This document shows positions 34,609 to 44,327 of a DNA stretch of 57,646 bases, piece after piece. Location of the stretch: NCBI RefSeq assembly GCF_024129735.1, contig NZ_JAMXXK010000017.1, forward strand, positions 1 through 57,646, given 5' to 3'. Every line of letters starts with the position of its first letter. The first letter of the stretch is position 1. The DNA comes from Acinetobacter lwoffii. GTDB lineage: Bacteria > Pseudomonadota > Gammaproteobacteria > Pseudomonadales > Moraxellaceae. Both the position numbers and the translations under genes were made by a program. Under the pieces are notes generated by a model. The model was not told where the DNA came from. It did no database searches and saw nothing but the letters and a program-made list of their open reading frames with translations.

Positions 34609-36057
34609 TTATGAAGAAATATCAACACAGAGATATTTCATTTCAAGATATTCATCCATACCGAATTTGGACCCTTCACGGCCTAATCCTGATTGCTTGA
34701 CTCCACCAAATGGCGCAACCTCATTAGAGATAGCTCCGGTATTGATTCCCACCATACCGTATTCTAAGGCTTCGCCTACACGCCACTGACGTGCTGTACT
34801 TTGGCTAAATACATAGGTGGCCAGACCGAATTCCGTATCGTTCGCCATCTGAATTGCTTCTTCTTCAGTCTTGAAGCGGAATAACGGCGCCAACGGTCCA
34901 AAAGTTTCTTCTTTTGCAATACGCATCTGTTGGGTGACTTCAGTCAGAAGCGTTGGTTCGAAGAATGTACCGCCCAGATTTGAGCGCTGTCCACCGGTTT
35001 TCACCTGTGCGCCTTTGCTCACTGCATCTGCAATATGTGATTGCACTTTTTCAATCGCAGCCTCATCAATTAATGGACCTTGGGTAGAAGCTTCATCCCG
35101 GCCATCCCCGACTTTCAGCTTGGCAACAGCAGCCACCAGTTTTTCTACCAGTGCATCATAAATGCCATCTTGTACATAAATCCGGTTCGCACAAACACAG
35201 GTCTGCCCACTGTTCCGGAATTTACTGGCCATGATGCCCTGTACCGCCTGTTCAAGATTGGCGTCATCAAAGACCAGAACCGGTGCATTGCCACCAAGTT
35301 CTAAAGACAGTTTTTTGATGGTCGGTGCACATTGCTGCATCAGGATACGGCCGACTTGAGTCGAACCGGTAAAGCTTAACTTTTTCACAGTTTCGCTTTC
35401 ACATAAGACCTGACCCACTGCAACCGCATCACCACTAACATGCAGCAATACATCTTGTGGCAAACCTGCGCGCAAGGCCAAAACTTCAAGCGCATAGGCG
35501 GTTAAAGGTGTTTGTTCAGCCGGTTTAACCAGCATGGAACAGCCAGCAGCCAGAGCTGGCGCGGCTTTACGGGTAATCATCGCCGCCGGGAAATTCCATG
35601 GCGTGATCGCAGCTGTTACCCCAATCGCCTGTTTAACGACCAATAAACGCTGATGGGCAAGCGTTGGTGTCAACACGTCACCATCAATACGGCGCGCCTG
35701 CTCGGCAAACCAGCGGATAAAGGAAGCGGCATAACCAATTTCACCACGCGCCTCAGCCAGTGGCTTACCCTGTTCAGCAGTCAGAATCTGAGCCAAAGAT
35801 TCTTTATGTTCCTGCATCAGATTGAACCAGGCCCAAAGCACATCCGCACGTTCGAGGGCTGTCTTGGTTTTCCAGGCTTTTTGGGCTTGCTGAGAACGAG
35901 CTATCAGCTGTTCTACAGATGTCCGGTCATGGGATTTTACCCAGGCCAAAGTGGCTTGGGTTGCTGCATCTTTGACTTCAATATATTCATCCGTGGCAGG
36001 CTGATCGAAGCTGATATCAGGATGCTGTAATAAATCTCTATATTGCGCTTGAAGCAT
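34609..36057 (-). CDS. gabD: NAD(P)-dependent succinate-semialdehyde dehydrogenase
   Basis: The enzyme oxidises succinic semialdehyde, the product of GabT, to succinate. It is an aldehyde dehydrogenase with the cofactor block TPWNFPAAMITRKAAPALAAG, TGSTQVGR, the catalytic Glu in LELGGNAP and the nucleophilic Cys in NSGQTCVCANR. I chose the ATG at 36057 because AAAGAG stands about nine bases before it; an ATG at 36063 is also possible. It follows gabT by 16 bases in one operon. Confidence 0.93.
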   Translation of the reverse strand: MLQAQYRDLLQHPDISFDQPATDEYIEVKDAATQATLAWVKSHDRTSVEQLIARSQQAQKAWKTKTALERADVLWAWFNLMQEHKESLAQILTAEQGKPLAEARGEIGYAASFIRWFAEQARRIDGDVLTPTLAHQRLLVVKQAIGVTAAITPWNFPAAMITRKAAPALAAGCSMLVKPAEQTPLTAYALEVLALRAGLPQDVLLHVSGDAVAVGQVLCESETVKKLSFTGSTQVGRILMQQCAPTIKKLSLELGGNAPVLVFDDANLEQAVQGIMASKFRNSGQTCVCANRIYVQDGIYDALVEKLVAAVAKLKVGDGRDEASTQGPLIDEAAIEKVQSHIADAVSKGAQVKTGGQRSNLGGTFFEPTLLTEVTQQMRIAKEETFGPLAPLFRFKTEEEAIQMANDTEFGLATYVFSQSTARQWRVGEALEYGMVGINTGAISNEVAPFGGVKQSGLGREGSKFGMDEYLEMKYLCVDISS

Positions 36058-36073
36058 GATCATTACTCTTTTA

Positions 36074-37336
36074 TTAGGCTGCGACAGACAGTGCAAACCC
36101 TTGTTTCAAGATAGCCAATCCCGCACGGAACTGTTCTGCCGGAATCGTGAGCGGGTATAGGAAACGGATTACATTACCATAACGACCGCAGGTCAGGATT
36201 AACAGACCATTTTGCATGGCATGGTTTTGTACAGCTTTTGCCTGTTCCGCAGTTTCAAGCTCAACCGCCACCATTGAGCCCAGTGCACGAATATCTTTGA
36301 CCATGCTAGATGACATTTTCAGTTCATGTAAAACATCAACCAGTTCTGCGCCTAGATCATTCGCTCTTTCACAAAGACCTTCTTCTTCAATGATATCCAG
36401 TACCGCATGGGCAGCCGCAACAGCAACCGGGTTACCGGCATAAGTACCGCCCAATCCACCTGGATTTGGTGCATCCATGACTTCAGCACGACCTACAACG
36501 CCTGAGATCGGGAAACCGCCGCCTAGACTCTTGGCCATTGTAATCAGGTCTGCCTTGGTCTCATAATAATCCATCGCAAACAGTTTACCTGTACGCGCAA
36601 AACCAGACTGTACTTCATCAGCAATCAGTAAAATGCCGTTTTGATCGCATAATACACGCAAGCGTTTCAGGAATTCTGCTGGCACCACATTAAAACCGCC
36701 TTCGCCTTGTACAGGTTCAAGCACAATTGCTGCTACGTCATGCGCAGCAATATCTTCTGCGAAAATGTCTTCAATGCTTTGAATTGCATCATCAACACTA
36801 ATGCCTTTGGATTCCACCGGATAACGGGCATGGAAAACACCACCAGGCATCACCCCAAAGTCGCGTTTATAAGGTGCAGTTTTACCGGTCATGGCCATCG
36901 TCATAAATGAGCGACCATGGAAACCATTGCCAAAAGTCACGATGCCATGACGGCCAGTATGGGCACGGGCAATTTTAACTGCATTTTCGACAGCTTCAGC
37001 ACCAGTCGAAAAGAATGAGGTTTTTGCAGCACCTTGGATGGGAGCGCGTGCATTGATACGTTCTGCCAGAGCAACGTAACTCTCGTATGGTACAACCTGA
37101 TAAGCCGTATGGGTAAATTTGGTTAATTGTTCAGTGACCGCAGCAATAATTTTAGGGTGACGATGGCCAGTATTCAGTACGGCGATTCCGCCCGCAAAGT
37201 CGATATATTGATTGCCTTCTGCATCCCAGATGGTCGAGTTTTCTGCTTTTTCCGCGTACCATTGACACATGACCCCAACACCACGTGGTGTCGCCTGCTG
37301 TTTACGTGCATTCAGTGCTGAGTGTTTACTGTCCAT
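36074..37336 (-). CDS. gabT: 4-Aminobutyrate aminotransferase
   Basis: This PLP-dependent class III transaminase converts GABA plus 2-oxoglutarate to succinic semialdehyde plus glutamate. The 420 residues show FAGGIAVLNTGHRHPKI, the STGAEAVENAVKIAR cofactor block, LIADEVQSGFARTG with the PLP-contacting Asp, and the Schiff-base Lys in ITMAKSLGGGFP. It is the first gene of gabTD. A 40-base GabR-type operator lies about 110 bases upstream, suggesting regulation by the MocR protein at 39284. Confidence 0.95.
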   Translation of the reverse strand: MDSKHSALNARKQQATPRGVGVMCQWYAEKAENSTIWDAEGNQYIDFAGGIAVLNTGHRHPKIIAAVTEQLTKFTHTAYQVVPYESYVALAERINARAPIQGAAKTSFFSTGAEAVENAVKIARAHTGRHGIVTFGNGFHGRSFMTMAMTGKTAPYKRDFGVMPGGVFHARYPVESKGISVDDAIQSIEDIFAEDIAAHDVAAIVLEPVQGEGGFNVVPAEFLKRLRVLCDQNGILLIADEVQSGFARTGKLFAMDYYETKADLITMAKSLGGGFPISGVVGRAEVMDAPNPGGLGGTYAGNPVAVAAAHAVLDIIEEEGLCERANDLGAELVDVLHELKMSSSMVKDIRALGSMVAVELETAEQAKAVQNHAMQNGLLILTCGRYGNVIRFLYPLTIPAEQFRAGLAILKQGFALSVAA

Positions 37337-37448
37337 TTTGTATCCTCATTCTTGATTCATACGTTGTAAATTTTGCTATCCGGATCTTTGGATAGAAATT
37401 TGCCAAAGACTGGCTGATATGGTTCATTTTGCGCTTTTATACGTATGA

Positions 37449-37488
37449 GACGAGAGCCACTTTGCAGCAGATCGAAGGAGCCAATTGG
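37449..37488 (+). promoter_or_regulatory. Direct-repeat operator (GabR-type) upstream of gabTD
   Basis: GACGAGAGCCA, 15 bases, then AAGGAGCCAATTGG. The two GAGCCA cores are 24 bases apart start to start. It faces away from gabT. The same element occurs before gabR and gabP. Confidence 0.65.
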
Positions 37489-37562
37489 TCTAGTTGAAAT
37501 TAGTAAAAGAGTCAAAATATAAAATTATTTTATTTATAAACAAGTATTTATTTTTTTAATAA

Positions 37563-37596
37563 AAATTGGCTCCTTTTTAAATAAAGAAGCCAATTT
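37563..37596 (-). terminator. Terminator of gdhA, resembling the GabR half-site
   Basis: AAATTGGCT and AGCCAATTT form the stem, with CTTT/AAAG adding to it around a short loop; TTTTTATT follows on the gdhA strand. The 3' arm AAAGGAGCCAATTT nearly copies the GabR operator half-site. Confidence 0.6.
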
Positions 37597-37683
37597 AAAA
37601 ATCCATTGCGAAAATTTAGGATAGGTCATCATGGATTAAATCCATTCATTTTTATGGATTAATCCATCTTGCAAAAACTTCGC

Positions 37684-38967
37684 TTAACCCGGATAGATGC
37701 CGCGTTCCTGACGCGCCATTAAAATCCGCTCACAGGCCAGAATATAAGCGGCTGTACGCAAAGAACATCCGGCCTGGACTGATTTTTGCCATACATCCTG
37801 TACCGCATTTTTCATGCTGGCATCCATACGCTGATTAATCTCTTCCTCGGTCCAGAAATAACTGGCCAAATCCTGAACCCATTCAAAATAGCTGACCGTC
37901 ACGCCACCCGCATTGCATATTACATCTGGCACCACGGTAATATGACGCTCACTCAGAATTTCATCCGATTCAGTCAAAGTGGGACCATTGGCACCTTCCA
38001 GAATCATTTTGGTCTGAATATTTTGCGCGACCTGAGTATTAATCACACCTTCCAGCGCTGCCGGAATAAAGACTTCGGCAGGAATGGTCCAGAAAGCTGA
38101 TGCAGAAATTTCATCGCTGGTAGAAAATCCCTGAATTTTATGGTGGGCATTTGAGTATTCAAGCAGCTTTTTAATATCAATCCCCTCTTTCTGATACATG
38201 GTGGCAGAATGGTCCTGAACACAGATCACTTTGCTGCCATTTTCCTGGAAAAGCAGCGCAGCTTCACTGCCCACATTACCGAAACCCTGTACACAAACCC
38301 GAGCATTTTTTAAATCCAGACCGATTTGCTGGGCAACTTCACGACCGCTAATAAATACGCCGCGACCTGTAGCTTTACTGCGGCCTAAAGACCCCCCTAA
38401 ATGAACCGGCTTTCCGGTCACTACACCAGTAATCGTAGAACCCGCATTCATGGAAAACGTATCCATCATCCAGGCCATGATTTGCGGATTGGTTCCAACA
38501 TCCGGCGCCGGAATATCTTTTTGCGGTCCAATAATTAAATTGATTTCTGCCGTATAACGTCGGGTCAAGCGTTCCAGTTCGCGCTTGGAAAGCTGGCTCG
38601 GATCAACTCGCACACCGCCTTTGGCACCGCCAAAAGGTAAATTTAGAGCAGCACATTTGATCGTCATCCAGGCCGACAGAGCCATCACCTCATCTAAATT
38701 GACATCTGGATGAAAACGCACGCCGCCTTTGCCTGGACCGCGAGTTAAATTGTGCTGAACACGATAGCCTTCAAAATGCTGAACCGTACCATCATCCATG
38801 ATGACCGGAACATCGACAATCAAACTGCGCTTTGGGCGTCGCAGCATGTCCAGTCGTTCACTCAGCTCACCCAGATAAGGCGCTACTTTATCCAGTTGCT
38901 TAAGATAATTGTTCCAGGCCGTTGTACCTTGCTCGGTATAGGTCAATCCTTTCATCATCATGTTCAT
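37684..38967 (-). CDS. gdhA: Glutamate dehydrogenase (Glu/Leu/Phe/Val dehydrogenase family)
   Basis: The enzyme interconverts glutamate and 2-oxoglutarate plus ammonia. The 427-residue sequence shows [14 protein letters not shown], the catalytic [13 protein letters not shown] with active-site Lys, [17 protein letters not shown], and the nucleotide fold [12 protein letters not shown]. An AAAGGA ribosome site precedes the ATG. It supplies or removes the 2-oxoglutarate/glutamate pair used by GabT, which is probably why it sits between gabT and gabR. Confidence 0.93.
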   Translation of the reverse strand: MNMMMKGLTYTEQGTTAWNNYLKQLDKVAPYLGELSERLDMLRRPKRSLIVDVPVIMDDGTVQHFEGYRVQHNLTRGPGKGGVRFHPDVNLDEVMALSAWMTIKCAALNLPFGGAKGGVRVDPSQLSKRELERLTRRYTAEINLIIGPQKDIPAPDVGTNPQIMAWMMDTFSMNAGSTITGVVTGKPVHLGGSLGRSKATGRGVFISGREVAQQIGLDLKNARVCVQGFGNVGSEAALLFQENGSKVICVQDHSATMYQKEGIDIKKLLEYSNAHHKIQGFSTSDEISASAFWTIPAEVFIPAALEGVINTQVAQNIQTKMILEGANGPTLTESDEILSERHITVVPDVICNAGGVTVSYFEWVQDLASYFWTEEEINQRMDASMKNAVQDVWQKSVQAGCSLRTAAYILACERILMARQERGIYPG

Positions 38968-39247
38968 TCTATGATCCTTTTGTTATATGCAGTCGTATGT
39001 CCTGGCGGCTGCAACACATCTCTATTCAGCTGTTATGGCAATCATTGCTTGATTCAGGTCTTAGTTCAGCGAGCTCCAAACAAAATCAGTGTCTAGATTT
39101 TCCGCTTTAGTTTTAATCGGTATCTGTGTATATTGCCTGCCCGCCTGTATGCTCGCATTCAAGCCGCAGGTACATGATCAAAACGCATACAAGACACTTT
39201 ACAATGACTGCCTGATCAGACTATTTTGCACCTAGCAATACCGCTCT
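38968..39247. other. Divergent intergenic region between gdhA and gabR
   Basis: No gene is seen. It must hold the gdhA promoter; the gabR operator begins at 39248. No other repeated element was found. Confidence 0.4.
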
Positions 39248-39286
39248 CACGAGAGCCATTTCAAATTTGTAGGAGAGAGCCAATTG
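39248..39286 (+). promoter_or_regulatory. Direct-repeat operator (GabR-type) covering the gabR start
   Basis: CACGAGAGCCA, 15 bases, then AGAGAGCCAATTG. The GAGCCA cores are 24 bases apart as at gabT and gabP. The distal repeat includes the ribosome site and the TTG start codon, as expected for strong self-repression. Confidence 0.65.
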
Positions 39287-40786
39287 CGTAGCTTGCTTGG
39301 AGATTATTTACTGCAGCGATTGCAGCAAGATGTCACAGGAACATTACAGATGCGCCTGTTCCGCTGCTTGCGTAACGCGATTATTGATAGCGTATTGGCT
39401 CCCAAAACCCGCTTGCCTGCATCGCGTGATCTGGCCAAAGAAATTCAGGTATCGCGTAATACGGTTTTAAATGCCTATGAACAATTACAGGCACAGGGCT
39501 ATGTGGATGCCCGTACCGGTCAAGGCACCTGGGTAGTAGAGAAATTACCCGAATCCTTTTTAGTGAAGGCAGAACAGAATTCTCCTACTATTCCGGAAAA
39601 AAAAGCGCAGCAAAATTACAATCTGTCGCAACGCGGTTCCTACTTGCTCGGTTATTCCGCAGCTTCGCCTTATCAATGGGGAGCCTTTGTACCGGGCGCA
39701 CCCGATGTAACCGAATTTCCGCATCATATTTTCAGCAAAATCCAGACACGTTTGAGCCGTGAACCTCAAGTCAACAACCTGATTTACAGCAATGCCGGTG
39801 GCTCCCTGGAACTACGTCAGGAGCTGGCAGAATATCTGAAAATTGCCCGTTCAGTGCAGTGCGATGCTGATCAGATCATTATTACCGAAGGCACCCATCA
39901 GGCGATTGATTTGGTCTCGCGTACTTTAAGCGACATAGGCGATGAGGTCTGGATCGAAGATCCAGCCTATTGGGGCGCGCGTAATATTTTACGAATTAAT
40001 GGCGTCAATCTACGTTCCTTACCGGTGGATCAGGAAGGGATTATTCCCGATCTGCATCCCAAGAAAACACCTAAACTGATTTTTGTGACGCCGTCGCATC
40101 AGTATCCTTTGGGCTCACATTTAAGTTTAGAACGGCGCAAACAGTTAATTGCACTGGCACGCCAGCACAATAGCTGGATTGTTGAAGATGATTATGACAG
40201 CGAGTTCAGGTTCTCGGGCCAGCCCTATCCTTCTTTACAAGGTTTAGAGCCGGATTCTCCGGTGATTTATATGGGGACGTTCAGTAAGACGATTTATCCG
40301 GCCCTGCGTATTGGCTATTTAGTGGTACCAAAACAGCTCTTTTCTTCATTGCGAATTGTAGCTTCGGAACTTTATCGTGGTGGTCACTTAATCGATCAGC
40401 AAACACTGGCTGAATTTATCCGTGAAGGACATTATGAAGCGCATATCCGACGGATGCGTTTATTGTATGGCAAACGCCACGCTTTTTTAATTGACCTGAT
40501 TCGCCGACATTTAGGTGAAGATTTTCTGCATGAATACAATACCGCCGCCGGTTTGCATCTGATTTTAAAATTGCCCAGCAGCAGTGATGATGTCTTGATT
40601 GCATCCAAAGCGCTTGAACTGGGAATCAAGGTCAGAGCCTTATCGCAATACTATACCAAACATTATTCCACCCGGCAGAAAGGATTATTACTGGGCTTTG
40701 CCTGTGTGAGTGAACAGGAAATTCTGGTGGCTTTCGGGATATTGTTAAAGTGCTTGCGCGAGCATGGGATCCGCACTTTAACTTAG
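39284..40786 (+). CDS. gabR: MocR/GabR-family regulator (GntR HTH fused to aminotransferase)
   Basis: The 500-residue protein has a GntR winged helix (RNAIIDSVLAPKTRLPASRDLAKEI, VSRNTVLNAYEQLQAQGYV) joined to a class I aminotransferase domain with the PLP Lys in MGTFSKTIYPALRIGY and Asp/Tyr in WIVEDDYDSEFRF. It is the expected sensor of GABA plus PLP. The start is a TTG with GGAGAG upstream, both inside its own operator. It lies between gdhA and gabP and probably activates gabTD and gabP while repressing itself. Confidence 0.92.
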   Translation: MRSLLGDYLLQRLQQDVTGTLQMRLFRCLRNAIIDSVLAPKTRLPASRDLAKEIQVSRNTVLNAYEQLQAQGYVDARTGQGTWVVEKLPESFLVKAEQNSPTIPEKKAQQNYNLSQRGSYLLGYSAASPYQWGAFVPGAPDVTEFPHHIFSKIQTRLSREPQVNNLIYSNAGGSLELRQELAEYLKIARSVQCDADQIIITEGTHQAIDLVSRTLSDIGDEVWIEDPAYWGARNILRINGVNLRSLPVDQEGIIPDLHPKKTPKLIFVTPSHQYPLGSHLSLERRKQLIALARQHNSWIVEDDYDSEFRFSGQPYPSLQGLEPDSPVIYMGTFSKTIYPALRIGYLVVPKQLFSSLRIVASELYRGGHLIDQQTLAEFIREGHYEAHIRRMRLLYGKRHAFLIDLIRRHLGEDFLHEYNTAAGLHLILKLPSSSDDVLIASKALELGIKVRALSQYYTKHYSTRQKGLLLGFACVSEQEILVAFGILLKCLREHGIRTLT

Positions 40787-41203
40787 TAAAAACTCAGGGA
40801 TCAATACAATTATATTTTTAAAATCAAAAAGCTTTTAATTTATTTTTAAAGGGAACGTAAACCTGCTTTTAGCCTGATATTTTAGGTAGGCTTTATTTTT
40901 CTGTAAATATTGCCTGCTTATATTTTTTATCTCTTAAGCCAATTGGCTCCTTTGAATTGCTCAAAAATGGCTCTCGTCACTTTACAACAAAAAAGAGAAA
41001 TTAACCGCATACATGAACAGCATGTAACCGTACTTTAATCAAAGTGTGATCCTGTCTATAGGGCTACAAGGATTCATTTTATTAAGATTAACTTAATATT
41101 GGTCAAGCACTGATGAATTCGGTTACAGTTTCAAAGGATAAGATAGCGTAAGCCAAATAAGGAATTTTATTGCCGCTACGCTATTGATATTAAGGGAAAT
41201 TAT
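40787..41203. other. Intergenic region between gabR and gabP
   Basis: No gene is seen. It contains the GabR-type operator at 40939-40978 and must contain the gabP promoter. The operator is 225 bases from the gabP start, leaving a long leader or a distant promoter. Confidence 0.4.
40939..40978 (-). promoter_or_regulatory. Direct-repeat operator (GabR-type) upstream of gabP
   Basis: The minus strand reads GACGAGAGCCA, 15 bases, then AAGGAGCCAATTGG, identical in both conserved parts and in spacing to the gabT operator. Relative to its gene it points away, as at gabT. Confidence 0.65.
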
Positions 41204-42658
41204 ATGGCAGAACATCAACATTTCTCCAATTCCGAATCATCAAACGGCTTAAAAAACGGACTTAAATCACGCCATCTCACCATGATTTCAATTGCCGGTG
41301 TCATTGGTGGAGCACTCTTTGTCGGCTCCGGTAATGTCATCTATTCTGCAGGACCGGCTGCACTCATTGCCTATACTCTAGGTGGAATATTAGTTTTACT
41401 CATCATGCGTATGCTGGGAGAAATGGCGGTACTGAATCCCGACAGTGGTTCATTTTCAACCTATGCGGATCGTGGAATCGGGCGCTGGGCTGGATTTTCT
41501 ATCGGCTGGTTATACTGGTCTTTCTGGACGTTGCTCATGGGCTGGGAAGCCTTTGTTGCCGGGAAAATCCTAAATAGCTGGTTTCCATTTATCCCGATCT
41601 GGGGCTATATGCTTCTGGTCACTGTAGCACTGGTCTGGATTAATCTCCGTGACGTAAAAAACTTTGGTGAATTCGAGTTCTGGTTTGCCCTGATCAAAGT
41701 TATTGCCATTGTACTGTTTCTGGTGTTTGGTAGTTTGGCCGTGATGCACCTGTGGCCTTGGGGCGATGCCTCTATGCTCGGTGGTACAACTCATCTAACC
41801 GCTCAAGGCTTTATGCCTAATGGGTTTTCATCGGTGATCACGGCCTTATTGGGTGTAATGTTTGCTTATATGGGAGCAGAGATTGTCACCGTAGCAGCAG
41901 CTGAAACCAAAGATCCAGCCAAGGAAATTCGTAAGGCCGCTAATTCAATTGTATGGCGTATCATTTTATTCTATGTCGGTTCAATGTTGATTACGGTTTG
42001 CCTGATTCCACACAATAATCCTTTATTGAAAGATCCGACCTGGGGTACGTATAGCGTAGCGCTTACTGCACTCGGTATTCCCGAAGCACGCCATATTGTT
42101 AATTTTGTCGTGCTCACCTCGGTATGTAGCTGCTTTAACTCCGCACTTTATACCTGTTCACGCATGGTCTATTCCCTCTCGAAACGTGGAGATGCACCAA
42201 AGAGTTTCGGTTTAACCAACCGCAATAACAGCCCATGGGTAGGTGTCATCTTTTCAAGCCTGTTTTCTTTCGTGGCGATTTATCTGACTGCCACCGAAAG
42301 TATGAATATTTATGATGTCTTGATGTTAGCGACTGGTACCGTATCTTTATATGTCTATCTTGCTATTGCCATTTCTCAGCTTAAGTTACGTAAAAAACTG
42401 GAAGCTGAAGGACAAAATATTCCATTCAAGATGTGGTTATTCCCATGGCTCACTTATCTGGTCATTATCTTTATTGTCGGCGCTTTAATTACCATGATTA
42501 TTGAAGGAACCTATTTTAAAGAAGTGGTTTATACCAGTGTGCTTGCATTATTTATTGTGGGCTTAGGCATCTGTGCACAAAAGTTTAACTGGGGTAAAGC
42601 CTCAGCCAAAAAGGAAAAGGCAGCACAGGCCAGAATTAATTTAAGTGATAATCTTTAA
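41204..42658 (+). CDS. gabP: GABA permease (APC family amino acid transporter)
   Basis: This inner-membrane transporter has 484 residues and about 12 membrane segments. APC-family blocks are visible: LKSRHLTMISIAGVIGGALFVGSG, MRMLGEMAVLNPDSGSFSTYA, and FAYMGAEIVTVAAAETKDP. A GGGAA ribosome site precedes the ATG. GABA specificity is inferred from the neighbouring gabTD/gabR genes and the shared operator. Confidence 0.9.
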   Translation: MAEHQHFSNSESSNGLKNGLKSRHLTMISIAGVIGGALFVGSGNVIYSAGPAALIAYTLGGILVLLIMRMLGEMAVLNPDSGSFSTYADRGIGRWAGFSIGWLYWSFWTLLMGWEAFVAGKILNSWFPFIPIWGYMLLVTVALVWINLRDVKNFGEFEFWFALIKVIAIVLFLVFGSLAVMHLWPWGDASMLGGTTHLTAQGFMPNGFSSVITALLGVMFAYMGAEIVTVAAAETKDPAKEIRKAANSIVWRIILFYVGSMLITVCLIPHNNPLLKDPTWGTYSVALTALGIPEARHIVNFVVLTSVCSCFNSALYTCSRMVYSLSKRGDAPKSFGLTNRNNSPWVGVIFSSLFSFVAIYLTATESMNIYDVLMLATGTVSLYVYLAIAISQLKLRKKLEAEGQNIPFKMWLFPWLTYLVIIFIVGALITMIIEGTYFKEVVYTSVLALFIVGLGICAQKFNWGKASAKKEKAAQARINLSDNL

Positions 42659-42703
42659 TTTATTTCTATAGAAATTTTTTAAACACATCAGAATGAATAA
42701 ATA

Positions 42704-42729
42704 AATGGAGAGTTAAAAAACTCTCCATT
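42704..42729 (+). terminator. Terminator of gabP
   Basis: AATGGAGAGTT and AACTCTCCATT form an 11-bp stem with a 4-base loop, followed by TATTTTAT. Confidence 0.85.
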
Positions 42730-43029
42730 TATTTTATATACAAGCCCAGTAAAAAAGGCCTATGTATGTCTAGATTTTAAATCTCCGTTGATACCTCACC
42801 TTTCCTAATCAAATTTCACCTTTCAAGACCACCTCAGCTATCAAAGTGTAGCCAGAAGCTGTTTCATCAGCTTTTTCTGTTCTGGTTGCTCAACCTAATC
42901 CGTTTCAACGAATAATTGATAAATCTCGAATACATTCTGTTATGAAATGTTGAGTCCAGCCTCATTTTGCCTAAAAGCTTCTAATATATTTTTTCTTATA
43001 TGGCCACAATCATTGGAATTGGAAAAGAT
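42730..43029. other. Intergenic, no gene
   Basis: I see no coding frame or repeat here. It should contain the promoter of the SDR gene. Confidence 0.35.
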
Positions 43030-43899
43030 ATGAATCATTATCCTGAAACCCCAGCTTCAACTGAAACACAAGACCATCAACCGGGTGTGCAAACCAAAAT
43101 GGACCCTGCACCGGAAATTATTAAACCGCATTATAAAGGCAGTGAAAAATTAAAAGGCAAAGTTGCCTTGATTACTGGTGGTGATAGCGGAATTGGCCGT
43201 TCTGTATCGGTCTTATTTGCTCGCGAAGGTGCCGATATTGCCATTTGCTATCTGGATGAAGATCAGGATGCACGGGACACCAAAAAAATGGTGGAAGATG
43301 AAGGCCGCCGTTGTCTGCTGATTCAATGTGATTTACAAGATCAAGATGAAATCAAGAAAATGGTGGAGCAGACCCTTCAGGAATTTAAAACGATTAATAT
43401 TCTGGTCAATAATGCCGGGGTTCAATACCCGAAAGAAAGTATTACCGATATCTCGCCCGAGCAATTACTTAAAACATTTAATGTTAATATTCTGTCGATG
43501 TTCCACCTGACTCAGGCGGTGATTCCGCATATGCAAGCAGGTGACAGCATTATCAATACCACCAGTATTACCAGTTATCACGGACATGATCAGCTGATTG
43601 ACTATGCCAGCACGAAAGGTGCCATCACTACATTTACCCGAAGCCTTTCCACCAATTTATTGAAAAATAAAACCGGCATTCGTGTCAATGGTGTCGCGCC
43701 AGGGCCAATCTGGACACCATTAATTCCGAGCAGTTTTGATGAAGAACAGCTTAAAGATTTTGGTAAAAGTACCCCAATGGGCCGCATGGGCCAGCCAAGT
43801 GAAGTAGCACCGGCGTATTTATTTCTGGCCAGTGAAGAAGCCAGCTATATTTCAGGTCAGGTGATTCATGTGAATGGCGGCAGTATTATTAACGGCTAA
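43030..43899 (+). CDS. Short-chain dehydrogenase/reductase (YghA-like)
   Basis: The 289-residue SDR has an N-terminal extension typical of the YghA/glucose-1-dehydrogenase-like group (EIIKPHYKGSEKLKGKVALITGG), the NAD(P) motif GGDSGIGRSV, NNAGVQYP, and the catalytic Ser-Tyr-Lys (TTSITSYHG, then YASTKGAI). I chose the ATG at 43030 because GGAAAAG is just upstream; the ATG at 43000 has no such site. The small charged protein downstream is often a stress-type gene, so a stress role is possible; substrate unknown. Confidence 0.9.
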   Translation: MNHYPETPASTETQDHQPGVQTKMDPAPEIIKPHYKGSEKLKGKVALITGGDSGIGRSVSVLFAREGADIAICYLDEDQDARDTKKMVEDEGRRCLLIQCDLQDQDEIKKMVEQTLQEFKTINILVNNAGVQYPKESITDISPEQLLKTFNVNILSMFHLTQAVIPHMQAGDSIINTTSITSYHGHDQLIDYASTKGAITTFTRSLSTNLLKNKTGIRVNGVAPGPIWTPLIPSSFDEEQLKDFGKSTPMGRMGQPSEVAPAYLFLASEEASYISGQVIHVNGGSIING

Positions 43900-43908
43900 T
43901 CTGGCACA

Positions 43909-43940
43909 GAAGATAGCGGTTCTAGCTGACCGTTATCTTC
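43909..43940 (+). terminator. Terminator of the SDR gene
   Basis: GAAGATAGCGGT pairs with CCGTTATCTTC (one G-T type mismatch) and is followed by an AT-rich ATCTATTTAATC tract. Confidence 0.6.
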
Positions 43941-44071
43941 ATCTATTTAATCTTTAGATTTTCATATTTTAAAAAATTAGGTTTTTATAAAATGATTCCA
44001 ACAAATACTTACCCTTGTAAAAATAAGCTCTTGTTATAGTAATTTCAGCCAAACCTGATGAGGATATTAAG

Positions 44072-44242
44072 ATGCCTAGAGGTGACAAATCAGCCTATAC
44101 CGATAAGCAGAAACGGCAGGCCGAACATATTGAAGAAAGCGAAAAAGAACGTGGTCATTCTGAAGAAGAAGCCGAACGTATTGCCTGGTCAACGGTCAAT
44201 AAACAAGATGGGGGCGGCAAGAAAAAGAAAACGTCTCATTAA
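44072..44242 (+). CDS. Small, highly charged protein, 56 aa
   Basis: The frame starts at an ATG with GAGGATAT upstream and encodes MPRGDKSAYTDKQKRQAEHI and on to a Gly-Lys-rich tail (GGGKKKKTSH). It resembles short proteins annotated in many proteobacteria as plasmid stabilization or stress-associated, with the pattern SAYTDKQKRxAEHIEE and AERIAWSTVNK. It is monocistronic, between terminators. Function is not established. Confidence 0.8.
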   Translation: MPRGDKSAYTDKQKRQAEHIEESEKERGHSEEEAERIAWSTVNKQDGGGKKKKTSH

Positions 44243-44281
44243 GCAAAATTCATATTCATGACGCTATAATAGGACACATCT

Positions 44282-44316
44282 AAAGACTCTCTATAATTAA
44301 ATTATAGAGAGTCTTT
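44282..44316. terminator. Bidirectional terminator between the small gene and the valine operon
   Basis: A perfect 16-bp stem (AAAGACTCTCTATAAT and its complement) around a 3-base loop, with a T tract at its end, separates convergent genes. Confidence 0.9.
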
Positions 44317-44327
44317 TAGCATCAGCT

